A stretch of DNA of 64,000 bases from G025836975 sp048751585 (GTDB lineage Bacteria; Pseudomonadota; Gammaproteobacteria; Burkholderiales; Burkholderiaceae_B), in NCBI RefSeq assembly GCF_048751585.1, contig NZ_JAZHOB010000013.1, positions 1 to 64,000 of the forward strand. Reading direction: 5' to 3'. Each line of letters begins with the position of its first letter. The stretch's first letter is position 1. Below the pieces are notes generated by a model that saw only the letters and a list, made by a program, of their open reading frames with translations, was not told the origin of the DNA and ran no database searches. Positions 52,456 to 61,964 of the stretch are shown here, piece by piece. The position numbers and the translations under genes are program-made.

Positions 52456-53396
52456 TGAACTCTCCTTCCCAAACCCACGCCGTCGTCGTCGGCGGCGGCA
52501 ACATGGGCGCCGATGTGGCGGTCGTCCTGTTGCGCGCGCAGTGCCGCACGACCATCGTCGAGCCGGACGCCTCCCGGCACGCGAATATCGCGGGGCGCAT
52601 AAACGCCAGCCTGGCCCATCTGGATTGCGCCCAGAACAAGCGTTACGCCACCATCGTTTCTTCGCTGGAAGATGCCGATTGGGCTGCCGCCCGGCTGGTC
52701 ATCGAATGCATCCCCGAACAGCTTGACCTGAAGCAAAAATTGTTCGGCAAGCTGGTGGACCTGTCCACCCCAGACACGGTCCTGTGCAGCAACAGCTCCA
52801 GCTACCCTATCAGCCAGATCGCCCAAGGGCTGCCCACGCAGAATCGCATGCTGGGCCTGCACTTCTTCATGCCCGCGCACATTATCCCCCTGGTCGAAGT
52901 GGTGTTGGGCCCCGATACCGACGCAAGCCTGGGCGATGCGCTGGCGGCCTTCATGCGCCGCTGCGGCAGCGTCCCGGTCCTGGTCAAAAAGGACGTCCCG
53001 GGCTTTCTGGCCAACCGCCTTCAGCACGCCCTGGCGCGTGAAGCTTATGCATTGATCGAGCAAGGCATTGCCAGCCCCGAAGATATCGACGCCGCCGTGC
53101 GTTTCGGTTTCGGTTTCCGCTACCTGGCCGCCGGCCCCGTGCTCCAGCGCGACCATGGCGGCCTGGACGTGCACTGCGCCGCTGCCCGCACCATGTATCC
53201 CACCCTTTGCAATGCCGACTCACCCGCCTCCATACTGGCCGAACGCGCCGATGCGGGGAAAACCGGCATGAAGGCGGGCGAAGGCTTCTACAAGTGGACA
53301 CCTGAAAGCATCGAAGCCGAGCGCAAGCGCTACGATGCGCTGCTGCGAGCCGGACTGGAACTGCTGGCCGCCGAGCTGCCTGAAATCAAGCCCTGA
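52455..53396 (+). CDS. 3-hydroxyacyl-CoA dehydrogenase-like NAD-dependent dehydrogenase
   Basis: A 313-residue protein: HAVVVGGGNMGADVAVVLLRAQCRTTIVEPD (Rossmann), ARLVIECIPEQLDLKQKLFGKLVD, LCSNSSSYPISQIAQGLPTQNRMLGLHFFMPAHIIPLVEVVLG (catalytic His region), KKDVPGFLANRLQHALAREAYALIEQG and GMKAGEGFYKW. It is related to the dehydrogenase at 37086-38039 but clearly distinct. It is translationally coupled to the FMN dehydrogenase, suggesting two successive oxidations of a hydroxy acid. Confidence 0.88.
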   Translation: MNSPSQTHAVVVGGGNMGADVAVVLLRAQCRTTIVEPDASRHANIAGRINASLAHLDCAQNKRYATIVSSLEDADWAAARLVIECIPEQLDLKQKLFGKLVDLSTPDTVLCSNSSSYPISQIAQGLPTQNRMLGLHFFMPAHIIPLVEVVLGPDTDASLGDALAAFMRRCGSVPVLVKKDVPGFLANRLQHALAREAYALIEQGIASPEDIDAAVRFGFGFRYLAAGPVLQRDHGGLDVHCAAARTMYPTLCNADSPASILAERADAGKTGMKAGEGFYKWTPESIEAERKRYDALLRAGLELLAAELPEIKP

Positions 53397-53412
53397 AACG
53401 CCGTGGCGCGAA

Positions 53413-54003
53413 TCAAGCCGAAGGATCGGTCGTTTCACCGCTAAGGCGCGGCCGATCCGCTTCCTCGCGGCTCAAAGGCTGCACTTCCCGCATGGATTGA
53501 AGGCAGCGGGTCGTCAGGCGCTGATACTGCCGTGTACCGAAAGATTTATGGGCAATATCGGCATCGGTCAATTCCCGTAATACCCGCGCCGGCGCCCCCA
53601 CCACCAAGCGGCGCGAAGGAACCACCAGACCGGCTTTCACGAAGGCCATGGCTGCGACAATGCTCGATTCGCCGATCACCGCCTGGTCCATCACAACCGC
53701 ATTCATCCCGACCAGCGCATTTCGCCCTATCGTGCAGCCATGCAGGACGGCGCCATGCCCTATATGCCCATCCGCTTCGACCACCGTGTCGTTTTCGGCA
53801 ACGCCGTGGATGACACAGGTATCCTGCACATTGGAACCCTCTTTCAGGACGATGCGCCCGAAGTCGCCGCGCAGACTGGCCAGCGGCCCCACATAGACAC
53901 CCGGCCCCACGATGACATCGCCTATCAATACCGCGCTGGGATGCACGTAAGCGGACGGATCAACCACGGGCGTGATTCCATCGATGGCATAGACTTTCAG
54001 CAT
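53413..54003 (-). CDS. Hexapeptide-repeat protein, gamma-carbonic anhydrase-like (PaaY/CaiE family)
   Basis: A 196-residue left-handed beta-helix protein: MLKVYAIDGITPVVDPSAYVHPSAVLIGDVIVGPGVYVGPLASLRGDFGRIVLKEGSNVQDTCVIHGV, then ADGHIGHGAVLHGCTIGRNALVGMNAVV. The three metal-ligand histidines (IHGV, HIGHG) are present. PaaY/CaiE proteins are thioesterases or stabilise CoA-dependent pathways. The C-terminal tail is rich in charged residues. It converges with the preceding dehydrogenase (16-nt gap) and diverges from the SDR at 54160. Confidence 0.88.
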   Translation of the reverse strand: MLKVYAIDGITPVVDPSAYVHPSAVLIGDVIVGPGVYVGPLASLRGDFGRIVLKEGSNVQDTCVIHGVAENDTVVEADGHIGHGAVLHGCTIGRNALVGMNAVVMDQAVIGESSIVAAMAFVKAGLVVPSRRLVVGAPARVLRELTDADIAHKSFGTRQYQRLTTRCLQSMREVQPLSREEADRPRLSGETTDPSA

Positions 54004-54159
54004 GGTATGGTCTCCGGAGTTTTATTGGTATACGGCGTCGCACAAGGCCAAGCTGCAATGTACCAGCAAGAAAGCATGGCCATCAACGCCAGCCGTCCAT
54101 CGCATCACGCCCGCTGCTGTGATTAAATTGCCCCTACACAGGAACGGCAAGGAAACGGA

Positions 54160-54882
54160 ATGGCGCAGCACGTATTGGTAACAGGCGGCAGCAAGGGCAT
54201 AGGCAAAGCCATAGTGGAGCGACTCTCGCAGGATGGGCTTCACCCCATCAACCTGGACATCAATCCGCCCGCGGCCCTTTCCCCGAATGAACTATATGTT
54301 CCCATCGACTTGCTGGACACGGAATCCCTGCGTACTTGCTTGAGCACGCTGCAGTCCCGGTATGCCATTACCCGTTTGGTCAACAATGCCGGGATGGTCC
54401 AGCCTGCCTCGCTGGAGGAAACCGATATCAAGGCATTGCGCAAGGTCGCCCGGCTGAACCTGGAAGTGCCCCTGCTCCTGACGCAAAGCGTGCTGCCCAC
54501 CATGAAGTCGGCCGGATTCGGCAGGATAGTCAACATCAGTTCGCGGGCCGCGCTGGGCAAGGAATTGCGCAGCGCCTACTCCGCCTCGAAAGCCGGCCTG
54601 ATCGGCCTGACGCGCACTTGGGCACTGGAGCTGGCGCGCCACGGAATCACCGTCAATGCGATCGGCCCCGGCCCCATAGCCACCGAACTGTTCATGAACG
54701 CCAACCCACCCGACGCGGAGCGAACCCGCCAGATTCTGGCCAGCGTACCCGTGCAAAGGCTGGGCCGGCCGGAGGAGGTCGCGCACGGCGTGGCCAGCTT
54801 CATGGACGAGCGCGCCGGCTTCATCACCGGCCAGGTGCTGTACATATGCGGAGGGATAACCGTCGGTTTGTGCGGCGCCTGA
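54160..54882 (+). CDS. Short-chain dehydrogenase/reductase (FabG-like)
   Basis: A 240-residue SDR: HVLVTGGSKGIGKAIVERL (cofactor), LVNNAGMVQPASLEE and VNISSRAALGKELRSAYSASKAGLIGLTRTWALELARHGITVNAIGPGPIATELF with catalytic Ser, Tyr and Lys. AAGGAAACGGA gives the ribosome site. It is followed by a PQQ-type dehydrogenase lipoprotein 54 nt later, possibly in the same transcript. The substrate is unknown. Confidence 0.9.
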   Translation: MAQHVLVTGGSKGIGKAIVERLSQDGLHPINLDINPPAALSPNELYVPIDLLDTESLRTCLSTLQSRYAITRLVNNAGMVQPASLEETDIKALRKVARLNLEVPLLLTQSVLPTMKSAGFGRIVNISSRAALGKELRSAYSASKAGLIGLTRTWALELARHGITVNAIGPGPIATELFMNANPPDAERTRQILASVPVQRLGRPEEVAHGVASFMDERAGFITGQVLYICGGITVGLCGA

Positions 54883-54936
54883 CAAGCCGCAAGGCACGAT
54901 ATTTGCCCCTTCTCGGTTTTATCGCGGGAGGCAGGT

Positions 54937-56280
54937 ATGAAACGAAAGCACGATGTCCCCAGGTCGGCGAGCCGCGCGATATTCGGCTTGGGCGCGGCGG
55001 CGGGGCTGGCGCTGCTAAGCGCTTGCGCGGGGTCCTCCAAATTGCCCGAACAGGCCAGCTTCGGCCCTGAACCGCAACTTCCCAAGCCAAGCAAGGCGCT
55101 GCTGCCCACGATCAAGATGGCGGAAGCGATTGGCTGGCGAGACGGCGCCGCCCCCGGAGCGCCTGAAGGCTTCAAGGTCAGCCGCTATGCGGAAGGCCTG
55201 GACCATCCCCGCTGGGTCTATGTGCTTCCCAACGGCGACGTCCTGGTGGCCGAATCCAATGCGCCGGAGCGCCCCGTTCGGAACGATAAGCTGCGGCTCA
55301 GAACCATGAGCTATTTCATGCAGAAGGCGGGAGCGGGCACGCCCAGCGCGGACCGCATCACGCTTTTGCGAGACGCCGATGGCGACGGCCGAGCGGAAAT
55401 CAAGCAGCCCTTCCTGGAAGGGTTGAATTCACCCTTCGGCATGGCCTTGGTGGGCGATCACCTATACGTCGCCAATACGGATGCCATCATGCGCTTTCCC
55501 TATAAGCAGGGAGACATCCGCATCAGCGCATCCGGAGAGAAACTTACCGACCTGCCGGCCGGCCCTTTGAATCATCATTGGACAAAAAACATTCTGGCAT
55601 CGCCCGACGGCAGGCGCCTTTATGCCACGGTCGGCTCCAACAGCAATGTGGGTGAGAACGGCCTGGACAAGGAAGAAGGCCGGGCGGCCATCTGGGAAGT
55701 GGATCTTTCGAACGGAGAAAAACGCTTGTTTGCCACCGGCCTGCGCAACCCCAACGGCATGGACTGGGAACCCGCTACGGGCACGCTGTGGACGGTGGTG
55801 AACGAACGCGATGAGCTGGGGAGCGATCTGGTTCCAGACTACCTTACCTCGGTGAAGAAAGATGGCTTCTATGGCTGGCCGTACAGCTACTTCGGCGGCA
55901 TCGTGGATGCGCGGGTAAAGCCGCAACGGCCCGAACTGGTGGACAAGGCGATCAAGCCCGATTACGCGATGGGAACGCACACCGCCGTGCTGGGTCTCGT
56001 TTTCTATCAAGCAAACCTATTCCCGCCGCACTATCGCGGCGGAGCCTTCGTGGGCATGCACGGGTCCTGGAACCGGAAACCGCCCAGCGGCTATAAAGTG
56101 GCATTCGTACCGTTCAACAATGGCAGGCCCGACGGCATGCCGCAAGACTTTCTGACCGGCTTTCTGAATGACAAGGGACAAGCCCGGGGCCGGCCGGTGG
56201 GCGTGGCCGTGGACAGCCGGGGCGGACTGCTGGTTGCGGATGATGTGGGGAATATTATCTGGCGTGTTGCGCCGGCGTAA
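54937..56280 (+). CDS. PQQ-dependent sugar/aldose dehydrogenase-like lipoprotein (soluble GDH/sorbosone dehydrogenase family)
   Basis: A 447-residue beta-propeller enzyme with a lipoprotein signal (AIFGLGAAAGLALLSAC, lipobox LSAC). Propeller motifs are PRWVYVLPNGDVLVAESNAPE, ITLLRDADGDGRAEIKQPFLEGLNSPFGMALVGDHLYVANTD, LNHHWTKNILASPDGRRLYATVGSNSN, FATGLRNPNGMDWEPATGTLWTVVNERDELGSDLVPDYLT and GWPYSYFGG. It would be anchored in the envelope and oxidise aldoses or polyols, if PQQ is supplied; no pqq genes are in the window. Confidence 0.88.
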   Translation: MKRKHDVPRSASRAIFGLGAAAGLALLSACAGSSKLPEQASFGPEPQLPKPSKALLPTIKMAEAIGWRDGAAPGAPEGFKVSRYAEGLDHPRWVYVLPNGDVLVAESNAPERPVRNDKLRLRTMSYFMQKAGAGTPSADRITLLRDADGDGRAEIKQPFLEGLNSPFGMALVGDHLYVANTDAIMRFPYKQGDIRISASGEKLTDLPAGPLNHHWTKNILASPDGRRLYATVGSNSNVGENGLDKEEGRAAIWEVDLSNGEKRLFATGLRNPNGMDWEPATGTLWTVVNERDELGSDLVPDYLTSVKKDGFYGWPYSYFGGIVDARVKPQRPELVDKAIKPDYAMGTHTAVLGLVFYQANLFPPHYRGGAFVGMHGSWNRKPPSGYKVAFVPFNNGRPDGMPQDFLTGFLNDKGQARGRPVGVAVDSRGGLLVADDVGNIIWRVAPA

Positions 56281-56293
56281 GCTCAGCCGGGAG

Positions 56294-57013
56294 CTACCGC
56301 CCCGCCGCTTCTCGCCACTGGCTGAATTTCGTCTCTGTTGCCGGCTCTGTGGCCGGATACAAACCAAGAATCGACTCTCCGTTCAGGACTTGCTCGGTAA
56401 CGAAATCCTCAAAGACCGTCATCTCGGCCGCCTCCGATGCAATCTCCCCGGCCAGGTGCGCCGGAATGACAACCACCCCTTCCGCGTCTCCCACCACGAC
56501 GTCGCCAGGAAAGACCGCCACGTCTCCGCAGCCAATTGGATCGTTGAGAGCAATAGCTTGATGCAGCGTCAAATTGGTCGGTGCCGATGGCCGATTATGA
56601 TAAGCAGGAATCGATAGGCGGGCGATCTCGGGCGAATCGCGAAACCCTCCATCGGTCACAACACCGGCAACCTTGCGCATCATCAGCCGCGATACCAGAA
56701 TCGACCCTGCGGAAGCGGCCCTGGGATCCTTTCGACTATCTATGACAAGTACGGCCCCCTCCGGACACTGCTCGACAGCCAGGCGCTGAGGATGGGATCG
56801 GTCGCGAAATACCGCAAGCGGGTTCAAGTCTTCCCGGGCAGGAATGTAGCGCAAAGTGAAGGCTTCCCCCACCATGTTCTCAAGTTGCGTATTGAGAGGT
56901 CGAACATCCTGGATAAATTGGTTACGCAAGCCGCGCTTAAAAAGGGCTGTGCATAATGTCGCGGTGCTGACGCGCTTCAATTTCTGCCGCGTGCTGTCAT
57001 CAAGTTTGGTCAT
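56294..57013 (-). CDS. RraA-like protein (HMG/CHA aldolase family)
   Basis: A 239-residue protein with the RraA fold: VSTATLCTALFKRGLRNQFIQDVRPLN, EGAVLVIDSRKDPRAASAGSILVSRLMMRKVAGVVTDGGFRDSPEIARLSIPAY and GCGDVAVFPGDVVVGDAEGVVVIPAHLAGEIASEAAEM. The (V/A)TDGxxRD motif, with metal-binding Asp and pyruvate-binding Arg, favours a 4-hydroxy-4-methyl-2-oxoglutarate-type aldolase or oxaloacetate decarboxylase over an RNase E inhibitor. It is the last gene of the Bug/CoA-transferase cluster. Confidence 0.87.
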   Translation of the reverse strand: MTKLDDSTRQKLKRVSTATLCTALFKRGLRNQFIQDVRPLNTQLENMVGEAFTLRYIPAREDLNPLAVFRDRSHPQRLAVEQCPEGAVLVIDSRKDPRAASAGSILVSRLMMRKVAGVVTDGGFRDSPEIARLSIPAYHNRPSAPTNLTLHQAIALNDPIGCGDVAVFPGDVVVGDAEGVVVIPAHLAGEIASEAAEMTVFEDFVTEQVLNGESILGLYPATEPATETKFSQWREAAGR

Positions 57014-57070
57014 CGGTGTAGTCCATGGAAAGTAGCAAAATCTGGAGGGATAAAACGGTTGGCGAAGCGC

Positions 57071-58273
57071 TTAGACGATCCCCGCATCGCGAAGATCAGC
57101 CACCTGCTCCGCGGCATATCCAAGCCATTCATGCAGAATTTCTTGAGTATGCTCACCCAGGACCGGCGGTGCGGACCAGCCTTCTGTTATATCGAACGCC
57201 GAGAATTTCACGGCTGGACCCAAGGTTGGAATTTCGCCATATTTTTCGTGATGCAGACGCTGTTCCATCTGTCGATGCCGCACTTGCGGATGCGAAAAAA
57301 CACCCTGCATGTTGTTTACCACGGAGCATGGAACTTTCGCTTCGTCCAGCTTGGCTGCCAGTTCCTCGGTTCGATGCCGGGCTATTTCCGCATCAAGAAT
57401 CGTATAGAGCTCATCCCGGTTGTTGACCCGGTCCTGCAGCTCAATGAAGCGCGGATCGGAGATCAGGTCTTGGCGCTTCAGCACCTTGCACAGCTCTGCA
57501 AACAAGTTGGAAAAGCCCGCCCCGATCACGATCCAGCCATCTAATGAACGAAATGCCTTGTAGGGCACTTGCTGGGCATGTTCGGATCCCCATTTCTCGG
57601 GCTCTTTTCCCAGAATCAAGTATTCGAGCGCGGCATTCGCAAGAAAAGCCACCTCGGACTCAAGCAGGCTCGTCTCGATTCTTTGGCCCGTTCCGGAAAC
57701 GGTGCGCTGCAGCAGCGCGGCCAGTACAGCCGCATAGCAATTGGTTCCGGTGATGATGTCGAACGCCGAGGTTCCCATTTTTATTGGCGCACCGCCTCGC
57801 TCACCGGTGATATTCATGTAGCCGCCAATAGCCTGTATCGTCAGATCGAAGGCCCCCTTCATGCTGTCGGGTCCGTCCGCGCCGAACCCCGACATGCTGG
57901 CGTAGATAAGGCGGGGGTTGTCCGCGGCCAGGCTGTCATAGTCCAGCCCCAGTCTTTGCATGACTCCTGGGCGGAAATTTTCCAGCACCACATCCGCCTT
58001 TAGACATAGTTCACGTGCAATGGCTTTGCCGCGATCGGTCTGCATATCCAGAGCGATCGATCGCTTGTTGCGATTAGCGGCATAGTAGGTCAGCCCGTTA
58101 CCCTCATGAAATGGAGGCCCTTGCGTACGCAAGGGATCCCCCTCTCGGGGGATTTCCACCTTGACGATCTCGGCGCCAAGATCACCGAGCAGTTGAGCGC
58201 AATAGGGGCCTGCCAGTATCCGCGTAAAATCCGCTACGCGTATCCCTGTGAGTGGTTTGTTGGTTGACTTCAT
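57071..58273 (-). CDS. Class III (CaiB/BaiF family) CoA-transferase
   Basis: A 400-residue enzyme: LTGIRVADFTRILAGPYCAQLLGDLGAEIVKVEIPREGDPLRTQGPPF, ANRNKRSIALDMQTDRGKAIARELC, ENFRPGVMQRLGLDYDSL, the catalytic Asp in GAFDLTIQAIGGYMNITG, and GWIVIGAGFSNLFAELCKVL. It is distinct from the copy at 10078-11241. With the neighbouring crotonase, flavoprotein and Bug receptors it suggests activation of an imported carboxylic acid to its CoA ester. Confidence 0.92.
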   Translation of the reverse strand: MKSTNKPLTGIRVADFTRILAGPYCAQLLGDLGAEIVKVEIPREGDPLRTQGPPFHEGNGLTYYAANRNKRSIALDMQTDRGKAIARELCLKADVVLENFRPGVMQRLGLDYDSLAADNPRLIYASMSGFGADGPDSMKGAFDLTIQAIGGYMNITGERGGAPIKMGTSAFDIITGTNCYAAVLAALLQRTVSGTGQRIETSLLESEVAFLANAALEYLILGKEPEKWGSEHAQQVPYKAFRSLDGWIVIGAGFSNLFAELCKVLKRQDLISDPRFIELQDRVNNRDELYTILDAEIARHRTEELAAKLDEAKVPCSVVNNMQGVFSHPQVRHRQMEQRLHHEKYGEIPTLGPAVKFSAFDITEGWSAPPVLGEHTQEILHEWLGYAAEQVADLRDAGIV

Positions 58274-58306
58274 GGTTGGAGTTCCAGTTCCTTTACATGC
58301 ATGTTC

Positions 58307-59083
58307 TTAGCTGCCGATAAAAACCGGTTTACGCTTCTCGAAGTGGGCCCGAATGCCTTCCTCATAATCATGAGTGCCCTCAAGGGGCTGGCGAAGCATC
58401 TGGTCCAGCTTGGCGGCTTCGTCCAAAGGCAGGTCGCCGCCCTCATTGATGGACCGCTTCACGGCGGCCAGCCCCAAGGGACTGGTTTTCTCGACTTCCC
58501 TGGCAAACTCCAGCGCTGCATCAAGAAGAGCGGGTCGTGAGACGACACGCTCGACCAGTCCTATACGATAGGCCTCATGCGCATCAATGCGGCGCGCTGT
58601 AAAAAACAATTGCTTGGCCCGGGCCGGCCCCACGATACGCGGCAACATCAAGGCAGCGCCACTGCCTGGATAAGCGCCCAGGGTCATCTCGGGCCAGCCG
58701 AAGCGCGCATCATCCGCGGCAATACGGGTATCGCAATACAAGGCAAGCTCGAACCCTCCTCCAAGGCACCATCCCCCGATCGCAGCAATAACCGCTTTCG
58801 GAGAGTTGAACAAAGCCTGATTCAGCTTCCAGCCTCCTCGACTTTGCGCCCACTTCTCCTCGGGCGAAAGCGTCCGACGCTCTTTCAGGTCCGTGCCTGC
58901 GCAAAATGCTTTTTCACCCGCGCCTGTCAAGATGACAGAGCGGCAGTCGCGGTCCTCGGACGCCTCTTTTACCGCGTCGATCAGCCTGTCTACCAACTCG
59001 TGCGACAAGGCATTCATCGATTCCGGCCTGTTCAGCGTCAGCATCACCGCTTTGTCAATTTTCTCGTATATCAGCACCGTCAT
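58307..59083 (-). CDS. Enoyl-CoA hydratase (crotonase family)
   Basis: A 258-residue crotonase with both expected catalytic glutamates: GGWCLGGGFELALYCDTRIAA and ARFGWPEMTLGAYPGSGAALMLPRIVG. The oxyanion-hole segments are AFCAGTDLKERR and GGG. The C-terminal YEEGIRAHFEKRKPVFIG is standard. It lies 33 nt from the CoA-transferase in the same minus-strand operon, so it likely hydrates an enoyl-CoA formed from the imported acid. Confidence 0.92.
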   Translation of the reverse strand: MTVLIYEKIDKAVMLTLNRPESMNALSHELVDRLIDAVKEASEDRDCRSVILTGAGEKAFCAGTDLKERRTLSPEEKWAQSRGGWKLNQALFNSPKAVIAAIGGWCLGGGFELALYCDTRIAADDARFGWPEMTLGAYPGSGAALMLPRIVGPARAKQLFFTARRIDAHEAYRIGLVERVVSRPALLDAALEFAREVEKTSPLGLAAVKRSINEGGDLPLDEAAKLDQMLRQPLEGTHDYEEGIRAHFEKRKPVFIGS

Positions 59084-59108
59084 GGCATCCCTCCTTTAGT
59101 CTCAAGAT

Positions 59109-60758
59109 TCATTCAATACCGCAACGGCCGATCTCAAGCTCGCCGGTTTGAGTTTTACGCACGCTGACGTGGCACATCCAATTGCGGTCGTCGCGGATCG
59201 GGTAATCATCCCTCCAGTGCGCTCCCCTGCTTTCCGTTCTTTCCAGGCAAGAGCGGCTAACCGCCTTTGCCGCCATGATAAAACTGATGGCCTCCAGCGC
59301 CTTTACCCGATCCGCGGGCTTGTCCAGGCACAAGCCCGCGCGCAACTCATCATGCAGGATGCGCAAATCTTCCAAGGCGCTAAGCAGATCGCGTTCCGTA
59401 CGTACAATGCCGGCATGATCAAGCATCGTTTGCCGCACAGCATTCTTGATATCTTCCGGCCGAGGGCCATCGGCCCGATCCGGCAAGCTGGTCAGCTTCT
59501 CCATCGCGCTCGCAACAATACCGGCCCAAGGCAGTCCACTCAGCTTCCTGCGGCCGGAGGCCGCCGCCGCGCCAGCGATCCCACCGAAAATTATGGCATC
59601 GCTTCCGCCATTGCCGGCTATCCGGCTTGCCCCGTGCACACCGCCGCTGGCCTCTCCGGCCGCATACAATCCCTGGATTCCGGTATGGCAATTCGCGTCG
59701 ATCCGTATGCCGCCCATATGGCTGTGCGCAGCCGGTTTTACCCATATGGGACCCCGGCCGGGATCGATGCCCGCGAGCCTTAACCGCTTGCAATGAGCGA
59801 TGTAGCTTTCCAGGCGTGATGGCGGAATATTGGACGTATCAAAAAGGACAGTGCCCTCTTTTTCCGCCCTTCCCGCGCTGACCTCAGACTGGATGGCCAG
59901 TGCAATCTTGGCTTTCTCTATCTGCATTTCACCGTGCCCGGGGTTGTGTTCCAGCATGAAGCGCTGCCCCAGCCTGTTTCGCAAGGTGGCGCCGTCGGCA
60001 AACATGGCCGTAGGCATCTCCATGCCACAGCATGGGCCGGGCTCCACAATGACCGTCGGCTCAAACTGGACGAATTCCATATCTATCAGCGTCGCCCCGC
60101 TGTCGAGCGCAAAAGCGTATGAATCGGCGGTAATGTCGGGGGGATAGGTGCTGTTTCCATATATGGCCCCCACCCCTCCCATCGCCAGCACGGTAGACGC
60201 CGCCCGCACAGCCACCATACGCGTCCCGTCCCTGCGGCAAAGCAAGGCGCCAACCACAGAGGAGGCGTGTTGAAGAAGACTTATCGCTTTCCAGCCCGCA
60301 AGCTTTTGTATCCCCTGTTCGTCGGACAACTCGACCAGGCGGCTCACGGCAAGCCGCCCGATGCCGTTAGGATGATAGACCGAGCGGGCAAATGTGTTTC
60401 CGGATAAATGCCGGCGTGCTATGACGCCCCCATCGAACTGCAGCGGCACACCGATTTCGATCAGGTCGCGCAAAGCCGCGGCGGCATTGCCTGCCATGAC
60501 CTCAACCAGCCGCCTGTCGTTTATGCCATAGCCGCCTTCGATGGTATCGCGCGCATACGCCTCAATCGAATCGGGTGAATCCGCGCCCTCTCGTGGAACA
60601 TTGAAACCGATAATATGCTGCGAAGCGCCCTTGGCCTGGTAAGCGATGACCACCTTGGCGCCTGAGCGCCTGGCGGCGTTGGCGGCTCTATAACCGGCCA
60701 GCCCGCCGCCCAGCACCAGTACATCCGTATCAACTGTTTCTATCGAAGCAGCCATCAC
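59109..60758 (-). CDS. FAD-dependent flavoprotein of the fumarate reductase/succinate dehydrogenase family
   Basis: A 549-residue flavoprotein: DVLVLGGGLAGYRAANAARRSGAKVVIAYQAKGAS (FAD), ISFDxx-type ADSYAFALDSGATLIDMEFVQFEPT, IWVKPAAHSHMGGIRIDANCHTGIQGLYAAGEASGGVHGASRIAGNGGSDAIIFGGIAGAAAA (FAD and dicarboxylate-site His/Arg), and a helical C-terminus. No iron-sulfur subunit gene is next to it. It may oxidise or reduce a substituted dicarboxylate; aspartate-oxidase-like activity is less likely given the context. 59084-59108 separates it from the crotonase. Confidence 0.88.
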   Translation of the reverse strand: MMAASIETVDTDVLVLGGGLAGYRAANAARRSGAKVVIAYQAKGASQHIIGFNVPREGADSPDSIEAYARDTIEGGYGINDRRLVEVMAGNAAAALRDLIEIGVPLQFDGGVIARRHLSGNTFARSVYHPNGIGRLAVSRLVELSDEQGIQKLAGWKAISLLQHASSVVGALLCRRDGTRMVAVRAASTVLAMGGVGAIYGNSTYPPDITADSYAFALDSGATLIDMEFVQFEPTVIVEPGPCCGMEMPTAMFADGATLRNRLGQRFMLEHNPGHGEMQIEKAKIALAIQSEVSAGRAEKEGTVLFDTSNIPPSRLESYIAHCKRLRLAGIDPGRGPIWVKPAAHSHMGGIRIDANCHTGIQGLYAAGEASGGVHGASRIAGNGGSDAIIFGGIAGAAAASGRRKLSGLPWAGIVASAMEKLTSLPDRADGPRPEDIKNAVRQTMLDHAGIVRTERDLLSALEDLRILHDELRAGLCLDKPADRVKALEAISFIMAAKAVSRSCLERTESRGAHWRDDYPIRDDRNWMCHVSVRKTQTGELEIGRCGIE

Positions 60759-60814
60759 CCATCCTCGTTCTCAAATTAGTCTTGTGCTGGTCAAGCACCC
60801 ACAGACAGGGCAGG

Positions 60815-61816
60815 CTAGTTCGGGTCTATGCCCACGTCCTGGATGATCTTCATCCATTTCTTTTGCGCGCCGACCATCATTTCCTGCATTCCCGCGGGCG
60901 TGGAGCTGCGGCTGGTGACTCCCTGCTTGGAGAATGTCTCCTTGATCTCTGGCGATTTCACCGCCTCCACCAGCTCATGATTCAATTTCTGTATGATCGC
61001 CTCAGGTGTCCCGACGGGAACGGCAAAACCGAACTGGCCCACGACCACGTAGTCCGGATAACCCGATTCCTTGACTGTGGGCACATCCGGCATCGTTGAC
61101 GAGCGTGTGTCGCCCGTCACCGCGAGCGCACGCAATTTGCCGGCGCGTATATGGGGAAGAAGAGCCAGCACATTTCCGAAAGTCACATCGATCTGACCGC
61201 CTATCAAATCGGTCACCACGGGACCATCGCCCTTATACGGAACGTGCGTAAGCTTTATATCCGCTGTGCTCAGGAACAGCTCCGTGCTCAGATGGCTGAC
61301 CCCGCCAACGCCGGACGATCCATAGTTCAGGCTATTCGGCTTCGCCTTGGCAAGAGCCACGAACTCCTCAAGCGTTTTAGCCTTCACGCTCGGGTTGACG
61401 GCGATCACATAAGGCGTGTCTCCAACAAGCCCAAGCGCGTTGAAGCTCTTTACCGGATCGAAGGGAAGGTTTTTATACAGACCTTTGGACGATGTGTGCG
61501 GAACAAGATTCAAGATCAACAGCGTATAGCCATCGGGAGCCGAATTTGCCGCAAATGCGGCGCCAATGGTGCCCCCGGCACCAGGCCGATTGTCCACAAC
61601 CACCGGAGTGCCCATTTGCTCCTGAAGCCTGGCGCCCACCGCGCGAGCCATGGCGTCGGTGCCGCCGCCTGGTGAAAAAGGAACAACAATGGTAATTGGT
61701 TTGTTCGGGTATGTGGATTGAGCTGCGACCACGCTGGCAGCCGCTGAAGCGAAACACGCGGCAAGGCCCAACAGGGAAAAACGAGGCCACGCCCCAAAGA
61801 ATCCTGCGAAAGTCAT
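60815..61816 (-). CDS. Bug-family periplasmic solute receptor (TctC type)
   Basis: A 333-residue exported protein with signal peptide ending SVVAAQ. Bug motifs are YPNKPITIVVPFSPGGGTDAMARAV, TPVVVDNRPGAGGTIGAAFAANSAPDGYTLLIL, LNYGSSGVGGVSHLSTELF and HVPYKGDGPVVTDLIGGQIDVTFGNV. I chose ATG 61816 because GGAG lies 9 nt upstream and the signal peptide begins there. It probably binds the carboxylate processed by the downstream flavoprotein, crotonase, CoA-transferase and RraA-like enzymes. It is divergent from the LysR gene. Confidence 0.92.
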   Translation of the reverse strand: MTFAGFFGAWPRFSLLGLAACFASAAASVVAAQSTYPNKPITIVVPFSPGGGTDAMARAVGARLQEQMGTPVVVDNRPGAGGTIGAAFAANSAPDGYTLLILNLVPHTSSKGLYKNLPFDPVKSFNALGLVGDTPYVIAVNPSVKAKTLEEFVALAKAKPNSLNYGSSGVGGVSHLSTELFLSTADIKLTHVPYKGDGPVVTDLIGGQIDVTFGNVLALLPHIRAGKLRALAVTGDTRSSTMPDVPTVKESGYPDYVVVGQFGFAVPVGTPEAIIQKLNHELVEAVKSPEIKETFSKQGVTSRSSTPAGMQEMMVGAQKKWMKIIQDVGIDPN

Positions 61817-61964
61817 GAGTTTATCTCCTATATTGTTGTTGGTCTCGACGGCAGCAAATTTGTATGCCATGCCTTGCCGTTGGCAACATTCTAAAGGTCT
61901 GCCTTACAAGCCGCCAAACGATAAAAACTTGGACATTCATGAGTTAAAGTCATAAACTTTCGAA

